A DNA stretch of 30,346 nucleotides from Candidatus Gastranaerophilales bacterium. Its GTDB lineage: Bacteria > Cyanobacteriota > Vampirovibrionia > Gastranaerophilales > Gastranaerophilaceae. The notes under the pieces are model-generated. The model was given only the letters and a program-made list of their open reading frames with translations, did not search any database and had not been told where the DNA came from. Position numbers and translations under genes: made by a program. This document shows, piece by piece, positions 22,882 to 30,346 of this stretch (the first letter of the stretch is position 1; each line of letters opens with the position of its first letter). The stretch is taken from contig CALUSZ010000055.1 in assembly GCA_944323495.1 (NCBI GenBank), positions 1 to 30,346 of the forward strand. Direction: 5' to 3'.

Positions 22882-23739
22882 ATGGGAATTAGGGTTTTAG
22901 ACTGTACATTAAGAGACGGTGCATATGTTACAGAGGGTTCTTTCGGAGAAAATTGTATTAAAAATATTATCAAAAACCTTAATCAAGCAAACATAGATAT
23001 TATTGAATGCGGCTGGTTAAGTAAAAAAAAGCATAATAACGGAAACGTATTTTTTAACACACCGTATAATATTGAAAAATACAAATTTAATAATAATTCT
23101 AAGCTTGCCCTAATGTTTGATTTCGGGAAATATAACCCTGATAATTTAGAGACCAATTCCGGAATAATTGATATTATAAGAATAGCTTTTCACAAAGAAA
23201 ATCTTGATGAAATATCATTTACGCTAGAGGAGCTGAAATCAAAAGGATATAGAGTTTTTTTGCAGCCTTCAAATATTATGGAATACAGCGAAAACGATAT
23301 AGAGAAGCTGTGTAAAAGAGCAAATTTTATAGGTGCAGATGCTTTATATATCGTAGATTCGTATGGTTCTATGTTTCCTGAAGATTTAGATAGAATTATG
23401 CCGTTATTTTTAGAAAACACTGATAAGAATATTGAACTCGGTTTTCATTCGCACAACAATATTCAGCTTTCTCTTGGGCTTTCCATACAATTTATAAACT
23501 ATATGGAATCAAGAAATATAATTGTAGACTCTTCGCTTTGCGGTCTCGGACGCGGTGCCGGAAATACTAAAACAGAGCTTTTAGCAGAATATCTTAACCG
23601 GCAGGGAGCCCGATACGAAATGGACTATATCTGGGAAATAATAGAAGATGATATAGCGCCGCTATACGGTAAATTTAACTGGGAATACACTCCCCAAAGA
23701 GGTTTTCGCGGAATAAAAGGAATGCACCCGGCAGAATAG
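22882..23739 (+). CDS. DRE-TIM/HMGL-like aldolase
   Basis: This 285-residue protein opens with MGIRVLDCTLRDGAYVTEGS, matching the DxTLRDG metal-binding start of DRE-TIM metallolyases (4-hydroxy-2-oxovalerate aldolase, HMG-CoA lyase, isopropylmalate synthase). ELGFHSHNNIQLSLGL carries the HxH divalent-metal ligands, and SLCGLGRGAGNTKTELL is the phosphate/substrate loop typical of the group. It lacks the C-terminal domain of DmpG (about 340 residues), so it is likely a stand-alone aldolase. The substrate is unknown; relatives often sit in glycan clusters. The ATG at 22882 has AAGAGG upstream, so a longer frame from 22837 is rejected. It converges on the aminopropyltransferase gene with a 2-base gap. 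Confidence 0.82.
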   Translation: MGIRVLDCTLRDGAYVTEGSFGENCIKNIIKNLNQANIDIIECGWLSKKKHNNGNVFFNTPYNIEKYKFNNNSKLALMFDFGKYNPDNLETNSGIIDIIRIAFHKENLDEISFTLEELKSKGYRVFLQPSNIMEYSENDIEKLCKRANFIGADALYIVDSYGSMFPEDLDRIMPLFLENTDKNIELGFHSHNNIQLSLGLSIQFINYMESRNIIVDSSLCGLGRGAGNTKTELLAEYLNRQGARYEMDYIWEIIEDDIAPLYGKFNWEYTPQRGFRGIKGMHPAE

Positions 23740-23741
23740 TC

Positions 23742-25277
23742 CTAATCCCAATATTTCCAACCGCTAAGATAATAATGCAGCACCTGTGGATTATTAAGAG
23801 TTGAAACCTGTATGTTTTCTCTTCTTACATCTTTGGGTATATAGAATAAATCCATTATAATCCCTTTATCAATGTACTTAACTGGTACATTGATTTCGAT
23901 AGAGCTTTCATCTATTTTTTTGTTAGCTCCGAGTATAAATCCCCAGTCGCCAAACGATGGAACATAAGAATGATAAGGTTTTGTGTACTTAAATCCGGCC
24001 GATTTCATTGTCTCATTTATGCACCAGAACGCTTCTGGAGAAAAGAACGGACTTGAAGCTTGAGTTACGACAACGCCATCACGCGCAAGTTTTTGTTTAA
24101 CAACTTTATAAAACTCTTTGCTGTACAATCTTGCAAGCGCTGAATTGTTAGGATCCGGAAGATCAATTATTATTACATCAAAATACTGCTTAGAGTTTTC
24201 TAAAAACTTAAAAGCGTCCTCATTTAATATCTCGACTTTTGGATTTTTAAAACTTCCCTCGTTTAATTCCGCCATAACAGTATTTTTTACTGCCAAATCC
24301 GTCATCTCTTTATCCAAATCCACAACAGTAATTTTCTTAACATCAGAATATTTTAAAACTTCTCTTGCAGCCAGACCGTCACCGCCTCCTAAAATTAAAA
24401 CATTTTCTCTATGTTTAACCAGATTCATCGGTATATGAATCAAAGGTTCATGGTAGCGGTATTCGTCAATAGTCGAAAACTGAACATTTCCATCTATAAA
24501 AAGTCTTACATCTTCTTTATTTTTAGTAATAATCAATTTTTGATACGGCGTCTGCTTTGAAAAAATAACCCTGTCGTCATACATTGAATTTTCTAAATAC
24601 ATAGAAATCTCTTTTGAAAATAAGAGACACCCGATGAGCAAAACGAGAATTAATCCGCTTTGCACCTTTAACATGCGCCTTCTTTTTAGTGTAAGTTTGT
24701 TTTTAAACCAAATAAAAGTCAGAATTCCTATTAATAAATTCAAAAGTCCCGTTGAAAGTGAAGTGTTAAAGATTCCCAGAAGCGGAAGGAGTATAAACGG
24801 AAACGCAAGAGAAGCAAGAAATGCGCCCAAATAATCAAGAGACAATACATTCGATATATTTTCCCTAAGCTGAAAATACTCTTCCATTATTCTTGTAAGC
24901 AGCGGTATCTCAAGCCCGATAAGTGTTCCTATAATCATAATCAAAATACACATTATCGGATAATATAAAAACTGTATAGAATAAACATAGTATAAAATCG
25001 GAACCGAAAGCCCGCCAACGATTGCAATTAAAAGTTCTATTAATATAAACCAATAAATCAGATTTTTCTTAAAGAATCTTGAAATAAGCGTTCCAATTCC
25101 CATTGATGTCATTGTGAGTCCAATAGTTATAGAGAACTGTTTAATGCTGTCTCCGATAAAGTATGAAGATATGCTCCCTATAAGCAGTTCATAAACAATT
25201 GTACAGTATCCGACAACAAACACGCAAAATAGAAGAATTGCCGAATCTTTTCTTGTTAAAATATTTCTATTTTCCAC
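23742..25277 (-). CDS. Membrane-fused aminopropyltransferase (spermidine synthase-like)
   Basis: This 511-residue protein has seven or so transmembrane helices in residues 12-220, then a SpeE-type Rossmann domain. The catalytic domain shows YQKLII, IDGNVQFSTIDEYRYHEPL, the GGGDG loop (297-301), VVDLD (Asp320/Asp322, cofactor ribose), DAFKF and IIIDLPDPNN. Enzymes of this fold move an aminopropyl group from decarboxylated S-adenosylmethionine to putrescine; the membrane-fused version is common and its real substrate is poorly known. The start is a GTG at 25277 with AAGGGG upstream. It is the last gene of the PspA operon, overlapping the small gene by 11 bases. Confidence 0.85.
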   Translation of the reverse strand: MENRNILTRKDSAILLFCVFVVGYCTIVYELLIGSISSYFIGDSIKQFSITIGLTMTSMGIGTLISRFFKKNLIYWFILIELLIAIVGGLSVPILYYVYSIQFLYYPIMCILIMIIGTLIGLEIPLLTRIMEEYFQLRENISNVLSLDYLGAFLASLAFPFILLPLLGIFNTSLSTGLLNLLIGILTFIWFKNKLTLKRRRMLKVQSGLILVLLIGCLLFSKEISMYLENSMYDDRVIFSKQTPYQKLIITKNKEDVRLFIDGNVQFSTIDEYRYHEPLIHIPMNLVKHRENVLILGGGDGLAAREVLKYSDVKKITVVDLDKEMTDLAVKNTVMAELNEGSFKNPKVEILNEDAFKFLENSKQYFDVIIIDLPDPNNSALARLYSKEFYKVVKQKLARDGVVVTQASSPFFSPEAFWCINETMKSAGFKYTKPYHSYVPSFGDWGFILGANKKIDESSIEINVPVKYIDKGIIMDLFYIPKDVRRENIQVSTLNNPQVLHYYLSGWKYWD

Positions 25278-25512
25278 CGTTTATCCCCTTACGAGAAAAT
25301 CTTGAACCGGATAGGCTGTTTTCTCTTACACTTGGACTATATGAATAATCATGCCTGCCAAAGTACCAGAACGAGTGATGATGGTGACGATATCCTCTGT
25401 ATCCCGGGTAGCCATAACCGCGGTATGAAGCGTTAAAACAGGCAATATAAATAACAACAAGTACTGCAATAAAAGCTAAATAGCAGATTATATTAAAATT
25501 CTTATTTCTCAA
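25267..25512 (-). CDS. Small membrane protein, Tyr/Gly/His-rich
   Basis: This 81-residue protein has one hydrophobic helix (residues 8-27, IICYLAFIAVLVVIYIACFN) followed by a Tyr/Gly/Arg stretch (SYRGYGYPGYRGYRHHHHSF). The latter includes four His in a row and more aromatic residues (WYFGRHDYSYS), then a basic Ser-rich tail. I infer an extracytoplasmic aromatic/His region that could bind metal or polyanion. It overlaps both neighbours (4 and 11 bases), so it is firmly embedded in the PspA operon. I recognise no family. Confidence 0.65.
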   Translation of the reverse strand: MRNKNFNIICYLAFIAVLVVIYIACFNASYRGYGYPGYRGYRHHHHSFWYFGRHDYSYSPSVRENSLSGSRFSRKGINGGK

Positions 25513-26147
25513 TCTCCCATCTCCCCTAATCTCTCATTCCAGTCTTCAAGCTTTTCTCCTACCCATTGCGGATTAAGAAATATAAATATCAATATTGCTC
25601 CAAGCAAGAAATACGCCCCTATCATCAAATGCGGAATTCCGCTTGAACGCGCTGAAATTATTTGCAGAGAACTTCCGCTTGCAGTGTTATAATGTGCATT
25701 ATATGCCCGATAAGAACTTGTTCCAACTTCTTCTCCCATCTGAATATAATATGTTCCCGGTTCGCTAAAAGTAAGCTTTACTTGCATATTTCTATCGCTT
25801 TCAGACCAATGTCCATCAGAATCATAGCCGCTTTCATGCCAGAGGTCTTTACCGAATTCATACAAAGTATCTTTGTTTTCATCAAGTACTTCACCTGTTA
25901 TATAAGTACTTGAATTATTGCCATAAAATGAGCTTTTGATTATATAAATTTTAGGCTTATTTTTTTCAATCTTTATAGGCCCAAATAGCTGTCCTTGCCT
26001 TATTGCACCGGAATAACTTTTTGTCTGCCCGCCATTTTCCAGTGATATAGACGTTATAAAACAGGTTATACAAAATATCATCACAATTATGAGTAAGTTA
26101 TTATAAAAATACAAATCTTTAATCTTCTTTTTTGGATCAATTATCAT
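25509..26147 (-). CDS. Two-helix membrane protein with extracytoplasmic beta domain
   Basis: This 212-residue protein has an N-terminal helix (about 18-36, LLIIVMIFCITCFITSISLE) and a C-terminal helix (about 172-191, GAYFLLGAILIFIFLNP), with a beta-rich region between. Strands such as IYIIKSSFYG, TYITGEVLDENKDTLYEF, VKLTFSEPGTYYIQMGEE suggest a sandwich fold. The C-terminus, VGEKLEDWNERLGEMGD, is cytoplasmic. No known family is recognised. It sits between DUF350 (17-base gap) and the small His-rich protein (4-base overlap). Confidence 0.65.
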   Translation of the reverse strand: MIIDPKKKIKDLYFYNNLLIIVMIFCITCFITSISLENGGQTKSYSGAIRQGQLFGPIKIEKNKPKIYIIKSSFYGNNSSTYITGEVLDENKDTLYEFGKDLWHESGYDSDGHWSESDRNMQVKLTFSEPGTYYIQMGEEVGTSSYRAYNAHYNTASGSSLQIISARSSGIPHLMIGAYFLLGAILIFIFLNPQWVGEKLEDWNERLGEMGD

Positions 26148-26164
26148 TAAAAATAATCCTTATC

Positions 26165-27034
26165 TTAAACCATTCCCACAAAGTCAACCATAAAGAATAT
26201 CATTATAGCAAAGGCTACAATAACAAATGCTTCACCAAGTCCTGCAGCAATATTGTTATTCCTAACCTCTCTTGCTATATTTACTCCTTTTACAAGAATT
26301 CTATCCAAGAGAATTCTAACCGCCGGCAATAAAAGAACAATCGCGGTTATATCAATAAAATAACTGATAAGTCCCTGCTGCCAGTTTCCTAAATCTCCGA
26401 CTGTTGCTCTCATAAGGATTAAACCTATTGCAATAATATTTCCCGCAAAAGATATTCCGACAGCCGCATTGTCGTTTTCGATTTCTTCTAATAAAGAATA
26501 AGGTATCAATCTATCATGCAGTTTTGCAAACAAAATGAGAAACACCATTCCGAGAGCATAATATACAAGAGTAGACACAAGTCCGTACCATTTTGGCTGC
26601 CCTGCAAGAGTCTCTCCTGTTACACAGGCCGATATAATTAAACCGGAAGCAAGATAAATACCAAAATATACTGCTGCCGTTCCTATATTTCTGTCTCTTA
26701 CAATTTCATCAGTGTTATTGAATTTATGCAAAATACATTTTTCAGCAATAAATCCGGAAAAAAGAGTCAAACATATTCCAAGAACTGCATACAAAAGATA
26801 ATAAACAAGCTCTCTTACAAATGTACTCTGAGAATCAGGCCCGATAAAAGCTCCTGCCAAAATTGCTGCATTACCGAGTAAAAACCCGCAGTATGGAATA
26901 ACTGCCGTATAGTTTTCTGACGCGATTTCTTTATACATATCATATTTAAGCGTTCTTACATACAACCCTTTTGCAAGTATAAGAATTATACACGATACAA
27001 AAAGATAGATAAGACTAACTATAATATCATTCAT
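26165..27034 (-). CDS. DUF350 (YjfL-like) membrane protein, double
   Basis: This 289-residue integral membrane protein has about eight helices and an internal duplication. Each half has a polar loop followed by a GxxxxNxxAxxL-type helix: AVIPYCGFLLGNAAILAGAF in the first and AAVGISFAGNIIAIGLILMR in the second, the latter preceded by EENDN-like residues IENDN. This is the DUF350 pattern as I know it from YjfL. Function is unknown; E. coli yjfL lies with a PspA paralogue (yjfJ). It overlaps the DUF4178 gene by 4 bases (ATGA), indicating coupled translation. Confidence 0.8.
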   Translation of the reverse strand: MNDIIVSLIYLFVSCIILILAKGLYVRTLKYDMYKEIASENYTAVIPYCGFLLGNAAILAGAFIGPDSQSTFVRELVYYLLYAVLGICLTLFSGFIAEKCILHKFNNTDEIVRDRNIGTAAVYFGIYLASGLIISACVTGETLAGQPKWYGLVSTLVYYALGMVFLILFAKLHDRLIPYSLLEEIENDNAAVGISFAGNIIAIGLILMRATVGDLGNWQQGLISYFIDITAIVLLLPAVRILLDRILVKGVNIAREVRNNNIAAGLGEAFVIVAFAIMIFFMVDFVGMV

Positions 27035-27741
27035 TCTTCACTTTCTCCTCTTATTGAATACACAATTATTGAAGCGGGTTTAAGAATTTGGGAATAAAAG
27101 TATTCCATACTGTCTCTTCCTTCCGCATTTTCCCAACTTTCAACAGAAATCAAATATTTCCCGGATTTAAAATCCCAATAATAAAGCTTTTCTTTAACCT
27201 TATCATCACTTCTTTTATAAAAAACTGCTTCACCGGAATCTATATATAAAAACTTCTGCCCTTCATAAGATGCCGTCCCCGATTCGTTTTCATCAATCAT
27301 AACCAAAGAATTCGGAGAAAATTTGATATCAGCTTTCTGCAATTTTTTTAACACAATTGATACAACAAGCTCATCATCATCCTCAACATCAATCCAGAAT
27401 TTTTCGCCATCAGCATTCACGCACTCAAGCTCATACCAGCTGTAATTCCCTTCCATATAGAGGTTTCTTCCGATAACTTTTAAATCCAGGTCTCCCATCT
27501 GCCCGTCAACATTCAAAAGCCTTATCACACCGCCTCTTTGAACATTCTGTATCATCAGTTTTTCGGAATCATAATCTTTTAAAACCGTTTTTCTCAGTTC
27601 AAAGTTCCGTTTCCAAATAATAATTCCAACAACTACCGCTGCTAACAGCAACAGCCCTGCAACAAGACCACTTGAAATGAACGGACCAATAAATACAAAA
27701 AATATTAATAATGCAATAATTACAGCAACAAAAATATTCAT
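27031..27741 (-). CDS. DUF4178 membrane-anchored protein
   Basis: This 236-residue protein has two hydrophobic helices at residues 2-41 followed by a cytoplasmic beta-rich domain. SYDSEKLM-like YDSEKLMIQNVQRGGVIRLL, then YSWYELECVNADGEKFWID and YWDFKSGKYLISVESW fit DUF4178. The SWYELEC motif is the clearest. Its role is unknown, but the family recurs with PspA and DUF350. It starts 16 bases after pspA, and the two are co-transcribed. Confidence 0.75.
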   Translation of the reverse strand: MNIFVAVIIALLIFFVFIGPFISSGLVAGLLLLAAVVVGIIIWKRNFELRKTVLKDYDSEKLMIQNVQRGGVIRLLNVDGQMGDLDLKVIGRNLYMEGNYSWYELECVNADGEKFWIDVEDDDELVVSIVLKKLQKADIKFSPNSLVMIDENESGTASYEGQKFLYIDSGEAVFYKRSDDKVKEKLYYWDFKSGKYLISVESWENAEGRDSMEYFYSQILKPASIIVYSIRGESEE

Positions 27742-27757
27742 TCAAAATTTCCTTATA

Positions 27758-28498
27758 TTAATTCTGTTCTTCACTATTCTGTTTTTGTTCCAGCAAATAT
27801 GTAGGTGCGATTTGTTTCTTTAATTCTAATAAAGATCTTTGAACCTCATCTGAATAGTTTGTTCCTATCGCATCATTAATTTCTTTATCAATATCAGTTT
27901 CAATAGATGTCATCTCATCATAAGCCTGCGCCAAAGCTTCTTCCTTATTAACCTTTTCTTTCATATTTTCAAGCAGAGCCTGTGCATTATTACCGCTCAT
28001 AGAAATCATCTGTTTATTCATTTTTTTAGAAGTAATTGCAACCTTATGACGAGCCTTTAAAGTTTTAACTTCATTTTCCCAATTACCAATCTGCTCTCTT
28101 AAATTAGCAATTTTATTTTCCAGCTTATCAGCCATAGCCTCGAAGTTTTTAGCATCTAAAGTGTATTTCTTAATATTTTCTACAGCAGCCTGCTTTTTCT
28201 TTAAAGCTTCAGAAGCTAATCTGTCAGCTTCGCCTCTGCTTAAATCGCCGCTTTGCGCTTTTTGCAAGAGCATTATAGCTTTTTTTTCATAATCTTTAGC
28301 AATCTCTGTCTGCTCTGCAATTTTATTTCGAGTCTCAATAGCCATTGATTTAATTTCGGCTAAATTCTTCATACTCGTATCATAATCTTTTTTCAAATCT
28401 CTAATCCCTTGCTCCGCCATTAAAACCGGATCCTGGATTTTATTAACAAATGCATGCAAAAATGATTGAATAACTTTAAAAAATTGCTGAATAATCAT
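27758..28498 (-). CDS. PspA/IM30 family protein
   Basis: This 246-residue protein has the PspA/Vipp1 layout: a short amphipathic N-terminal helix (MIIQQFFKVIQSFLHAFVNK) and QDPVLMAEQGIRDLKKDYDT, the family signature after helix 1. Long coiled-coil helices follow, including LENKIANLREQIGNWENEVK, and an ALAQAYDEM hinge. PspA polymerises into ESCRT-III-like rods or rings that bind stressed membranes. It is closer in context to YjfJ than to the canonical pspF-regulated pspA. TAGGAGAG lies before the ATG, and a promoter (28530-28558) is upstream. It is the first gene of the six-gene operon. Confidence 0.92.
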   Translation of the reverse strand: MIIQQFFKVIQSFLHAFVNKIQDPVLMAEQGIRDLKKDYDTSMKNLAEIKSMAIETRNKIAEQTEIAKDYEKKAIMLLQKAQSGDLSRGEADRLASEALKKKQAAVENIKKYTLDAKNFEAMADKLENKIANLREQIGNWENEVKTLKARHKVAITSKKMNKQMISMSGNNAQALLENMKEKVNKEEALAQAYDEMTSIETDIDKEINDAIGTNYSDEVQRSLLELKKQIAPTYLLEQKQNSEEQN

Positions 28499-28529
28499 AA
28501 AACTCTCCTAACTAAATTACCTGTAATTA

Positions 28530-28558
28530 TTTATATCATGTTTGCAGTAAATTTGCAA
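28530..28558 (-). promoter_or_regulatory. Promoter of the PspA operon
   Basis: On the minus strand: TTGCAA (28558-28553), a 17-base spacer, and TATAAA (28535-28530). The ATG is 31 bases on, with AGGAG in between. This is a housekeeping-sigma type sequence; no sigma54 (GG-N10-GC) site is seen, unlike the enterobacterial pspA promoter. Confidence 0.6.
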
Positions 28559-28598
28559 AATTTATTAACAAACAAATTCAACCAAATAAATGATGGTA

Positions 28599-28659
28599 AG
28601 CATGCCGTCATGCTGTAAAGTATTAGAGGTACTAATAGTACCATTTTGGACGAGGTAGG
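28599..28659 (+). promoter_or_regulatory. Leader with two hairpins and RBS before the second fliJ
   Basis: Two perfect 6-bp hairpins lie here: AGCATG ccgt CATGCT (28599-28614) and GGTACT aat AGTACC (28628-28642). GAGGTAGG (28652-28659) follows as the ribosome-binding site for the TTG start at 28664. The hairpins could be operators or RNA structures. Confidence 0.4.
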
Positions 28660-28663
28660 TAAA

Positions 28664-29107
28664 TTGAAGAAATACAAGTTTCGGCTTCAGGTAGTGCTTG
28701 ATATGCGCGAAAAGGAGCTTGAACAACGACAGATGGAGATGGCAAAAATAGTTTCTGCTCTCAATCAACAGCAAGAAAAGCTTCAAGGTATACTATCAAG
28801 CCAGGAAGAAAATACCAGATATATGGAAATTCTATCATCATCTTCCGAACTCGATATCGGGCAGATTGAAGGCCGCAGAGTATTTGGTATAAAACTCGTA
28901 AATGACGCAAAAAATCAGGAAAGAATTATTAATAACACAAAGGCGATTCTTTCCAGAAAACAGCAAGAGGTTAAAGAGGCACACCAGAGAGTAGAAATCT
29001 TAAAGAAATTAAAGGAAAAACAGGAAAAAGAATTTTATAAAGAATTTCTGCACCTGGAAATGAAAGAAATAGACGATATTACATCAGCAAGGTTTAAAGC
29101 AGTATGA
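28664..29107 (+). CDS. fliJ: FliJ flagellar export protein (copy 2)
   Basis: This 147-residue coiled-coil protein starts MKKYKFRLQVVLDMREKELE, a near-ideal FliJ N-terminus. It ends with EILKKLKEKQEKEFYKEFLH and EMKEIDDITSARF, matching the conserved FliJ C-terminal helix. It acts with FliI and FliH at the flagellar type III export gate. I use the TTG at 28664, with GAGGTAGG just before it, rather than a TTG at 28646. The stop overlaps the next start (ATGA), so fliJ and fliK are coupled. Confidence 0.85.
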   Translation: MKKYKFRLQVVLDMREKELEQRQMEMAKIVSALNQQQEKLQGILSSQEENTRYMEILSSSSELDIGQIEGRRVFGIKLVNDAKNQERIINNTKAILSRKQQEVKEAHQRVEILKKLKEKQEKEFYKEFLHLEMKEIDDITSARFKAV

Positions 29108-30346
29108 TACAAAATTTATTCAATAGTATTAATAATTTACAAAATGTTCAGGAGAAAGCATCGACAGCTGCTGCAAACTTTAGCGCTGATGACTCAAAAG
29201 TCGATTTCCAAAAACTTTTTGACAAACAAAACGCTCTGGGGGGTAAATCAGGGAAATCAGATAAAACCGAAAAATCTTCTGATACAAATACAATTGCCTC
29301 CGGCTTAAAAAATGAAAAAGACAGCTCAAAAGAGACAGATAATGACACAAGCTTGCAGCCAAACGAAACTTTTGCAGGCAGTGTAATATACGATATAAGA
29401 GAGCTTATTGCATATTTAGCTTCACAGGGACAAAAAGACGAAAACACAGAATCTTCTGATAGTGAAGATACAACCTCATCAATTTCCGAAACCGAAGCGA
29501 CTGCAAGCACCGGTGAAGAATTAGATGCAGAAGAGATTGCAAAAAAAATCCTGCATATTGAAGATGAAGAAGATGAGGACGAAAAAGACAAAGCAACCAA
29601 CAACGTAGATAGTAAAACTGAAACAGATGAAATGAAAGAGATTACAGAAATAACAGAAACAGCTCAAGCAATAACCCTTCCGGAAACTGAAAGTTCAAAA
29701 GAAGTTATGCAAAATTTTGAAGAAATAGAAACTCTTCTTGAGACAGCTGAAGCTGTATCTGATGAAGTACAAGTTGCAACAGAAGGACAGACAAAAGTTA
29801 AAGAAACTATTAGTAAGACTGATGAAGCAATAGAAGACATTCTTAATGAAGAACAGATTAAAGAACTCAATATTAAATCAATAGATGCAGAAAGCGGCAG
29901 TGATGATACCCAAAGTGATTTGATGCACCATGAAAGTGCAGAAGAACACAGTGTAAAGGTTATGCTGCAAGGCGATGTCGATTATAGTGAAGTTCAATTT
30001 AATACAAACCAGAGCACGAACACTCAGACAGTAAAGCCAAACAATCAGGTTTTAGAGGCTAATCCAAATAAGATATTGGAACAGATAACAAAACAGATGG
30101 AGAGCATGCAGAGCGGTTCAAGGGTAAATATTGTGCTTAATCCGGAATCTCTGGGCAAAGTATCCGTACAGCTTATAAATACACCGGAAGGTTTATCGGC
30201 GCAGTTTACCGTAACAACACAGGAAGCACGAAATCTTATTATGAAGGGCTTAGATGGTCTTAAAGACAATCTAATATCCCACGGGGTAAGTGTAGATAAC
30301 GTATCAGTGAAACTCAATGATACGCAGGAGAGTGAATACAATGCCG
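29104..30346 (+). CDS. fliK: FliK flagellar hook-length control protein, 3' end outside window
   Basis: At least 414 codons are open to the window's end. The first 300 residues are acidic, Glu/Thr/Ser/Asp-rich and disordered (ruler region). The folded C-terminal domain is a clear Flg_hook match: SRVNIVLNPESLGKVSVQLI, then GLSAQFTVTTQEARNLI and LKDNLISHGVSVDNVSVKL. FliK sets hook length and flips FlhB from hook to filament export. It begins inside the fliJ stop (ATGA). AGGAG at 30326-30330 and an ATG at 30341 indicate that the next gene, often flgD in this position, starts before this one stops. Confidence 0.88.
   Translation, partial: MIQNLFNSINNLQNVQEKASTAAANFSADDSKVDFQKLFDKQNALGGKSGKSDKTEKSSDTNTIASGLKNEKDSSKETDNDTSLQPNETFAGSVIYDIRELIAYLASQGQKDENTESSDSEDTTSSISETEATASTGEELDAEEIAKKILHIEDEEDEDEKDKATNNVDSKTETDEMKEITEITETAQAITLPETESSKEVMQNFEEIETLLETAEAVSDEVQVATEGQTKVKETISKTDEAIEDILNEEQIKELNIKSIDAESGSDDTQSDLMHHESAEEHSVKVMLQGDVDYSEVQFNTNQSTNTQTVKPNNQVLEANPNKILEQITKQMESMQSGSRVNIVLNPESLGKVSVQLINTPEGLSAQFTVTTQEARNLIMKGLDGLKDNLISHGVSVDNVSVKLNDTQESEYNA

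Noticed and set aside
28530..28645. Sigma54 or sigma28 promoter in the pspA-fliJ divergent region
   Set aside because: No GG-N10-GC or TAAA-N15-GCCGATAA pattern fits; only a sigma70-type box toward pspA is convincing.
29148..29603. Ser-rich minus-strand open frame of 151 codons
   Set aside because: It is antisense to FliK. Its Ser runs come from the Glu/Asp/Thr-rich codons of the true gene, and no RBS is present.
1..30346. tRNA, rRNA, prophage, restriction or anti-phage genes
   Set aside because: None could be recognised. The M48-like, HEAT and NPF genes are not next to any nuclease, helicase or reverse transcriptase, so a defence system is not supported.

Overview
The window is AT-rich, densely coded DNA from a Gram-negative-type bacterium. 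It has LPS-transport genes (LptC, LptA), flagellar genes (FliJ, FliK and rod/hook type), a type IV-pilin-like prepilin, an ADP-forming acyl-CoA synthetase fragment and a PspA operon. It has no tRNA, rRNA, CRISPR array or insertion sequence. This mix, with the N-terminus FTLAEVLITLGIIGVVAAL in the prepilin, fits a gut Gastranaerophilales/Vampirovibrionia (Melainabacteria) genome. That placement is an inference from gene content, not a search result.

Layout. 1-399: 3' end of an acetate-CoA ligase (ADP-forming) type gene, a terminator and a 301-base intergenic stretch with a 21-bp REP-like inverted repeat pair. 701-5902: a membrane-anchored Lys/Glu/Pro-rich protein, a secreted M16 peptidase coupled to a DUF2023 protein, YbaK and DUF4186 genes on the minus strand, and a secreted M48-like protein that has lost the first zinc histidine. 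5936-9306: dprA-topA, translationally coupled. 9384-10403: a kinase-fold protein. 10400-12737: lptC-lptA-TPR operon. 12789-16935: an ATP-grasp protein, a prepilin and a secreted GH13 enzyme of trehalose-synthase type. 17040-18188: two divergent unknown genes, one with NPF repeats and one with a beta-strand-rich C-terminus. 18259-20855: fliJ-fliK-rod/hook cassette on the minus strand. 21016-22774: three unknown genes, two membrane-associated and one with a HEAT-like region. 22882-23739: a DRE-TIM aldolase. 23742-28498: a six-gene minus-strand envelope operon (PspA, DUF4178, DUF350, a two-helix extracytoplasmic protein, a small His/Tyr/Gly protein, and a membrane-fused aminopropyltransferase). 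28664-end: a second fliJ-fliK pair on the plus strand.

How the genes relate. LptC and LptA imply an outer membrane with lipopolysaccharide. The PspA operon is the strongest candidate for an interesting system: it joins a membrane-repair ESCRT-III-like protein to integral membrane proteins and a membrane-tethered enzyme of the polyamine synthase fold. The two fliJ-fliK cassettes, about 8 kb apart in opposite orientations, suggest two flagellar export or hook-length-control variants. Several genes lack a Shine-Dalgarno sequence and instead have a -10-like hexamer 6 to 8 bases before their ATG, which suggests leaderless mRNAs.

Start codons were re-chosen in many places from ribosome-binding sites, signal peptides and family conservation. 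No homology search was possible, so family names rest on motif recognition.
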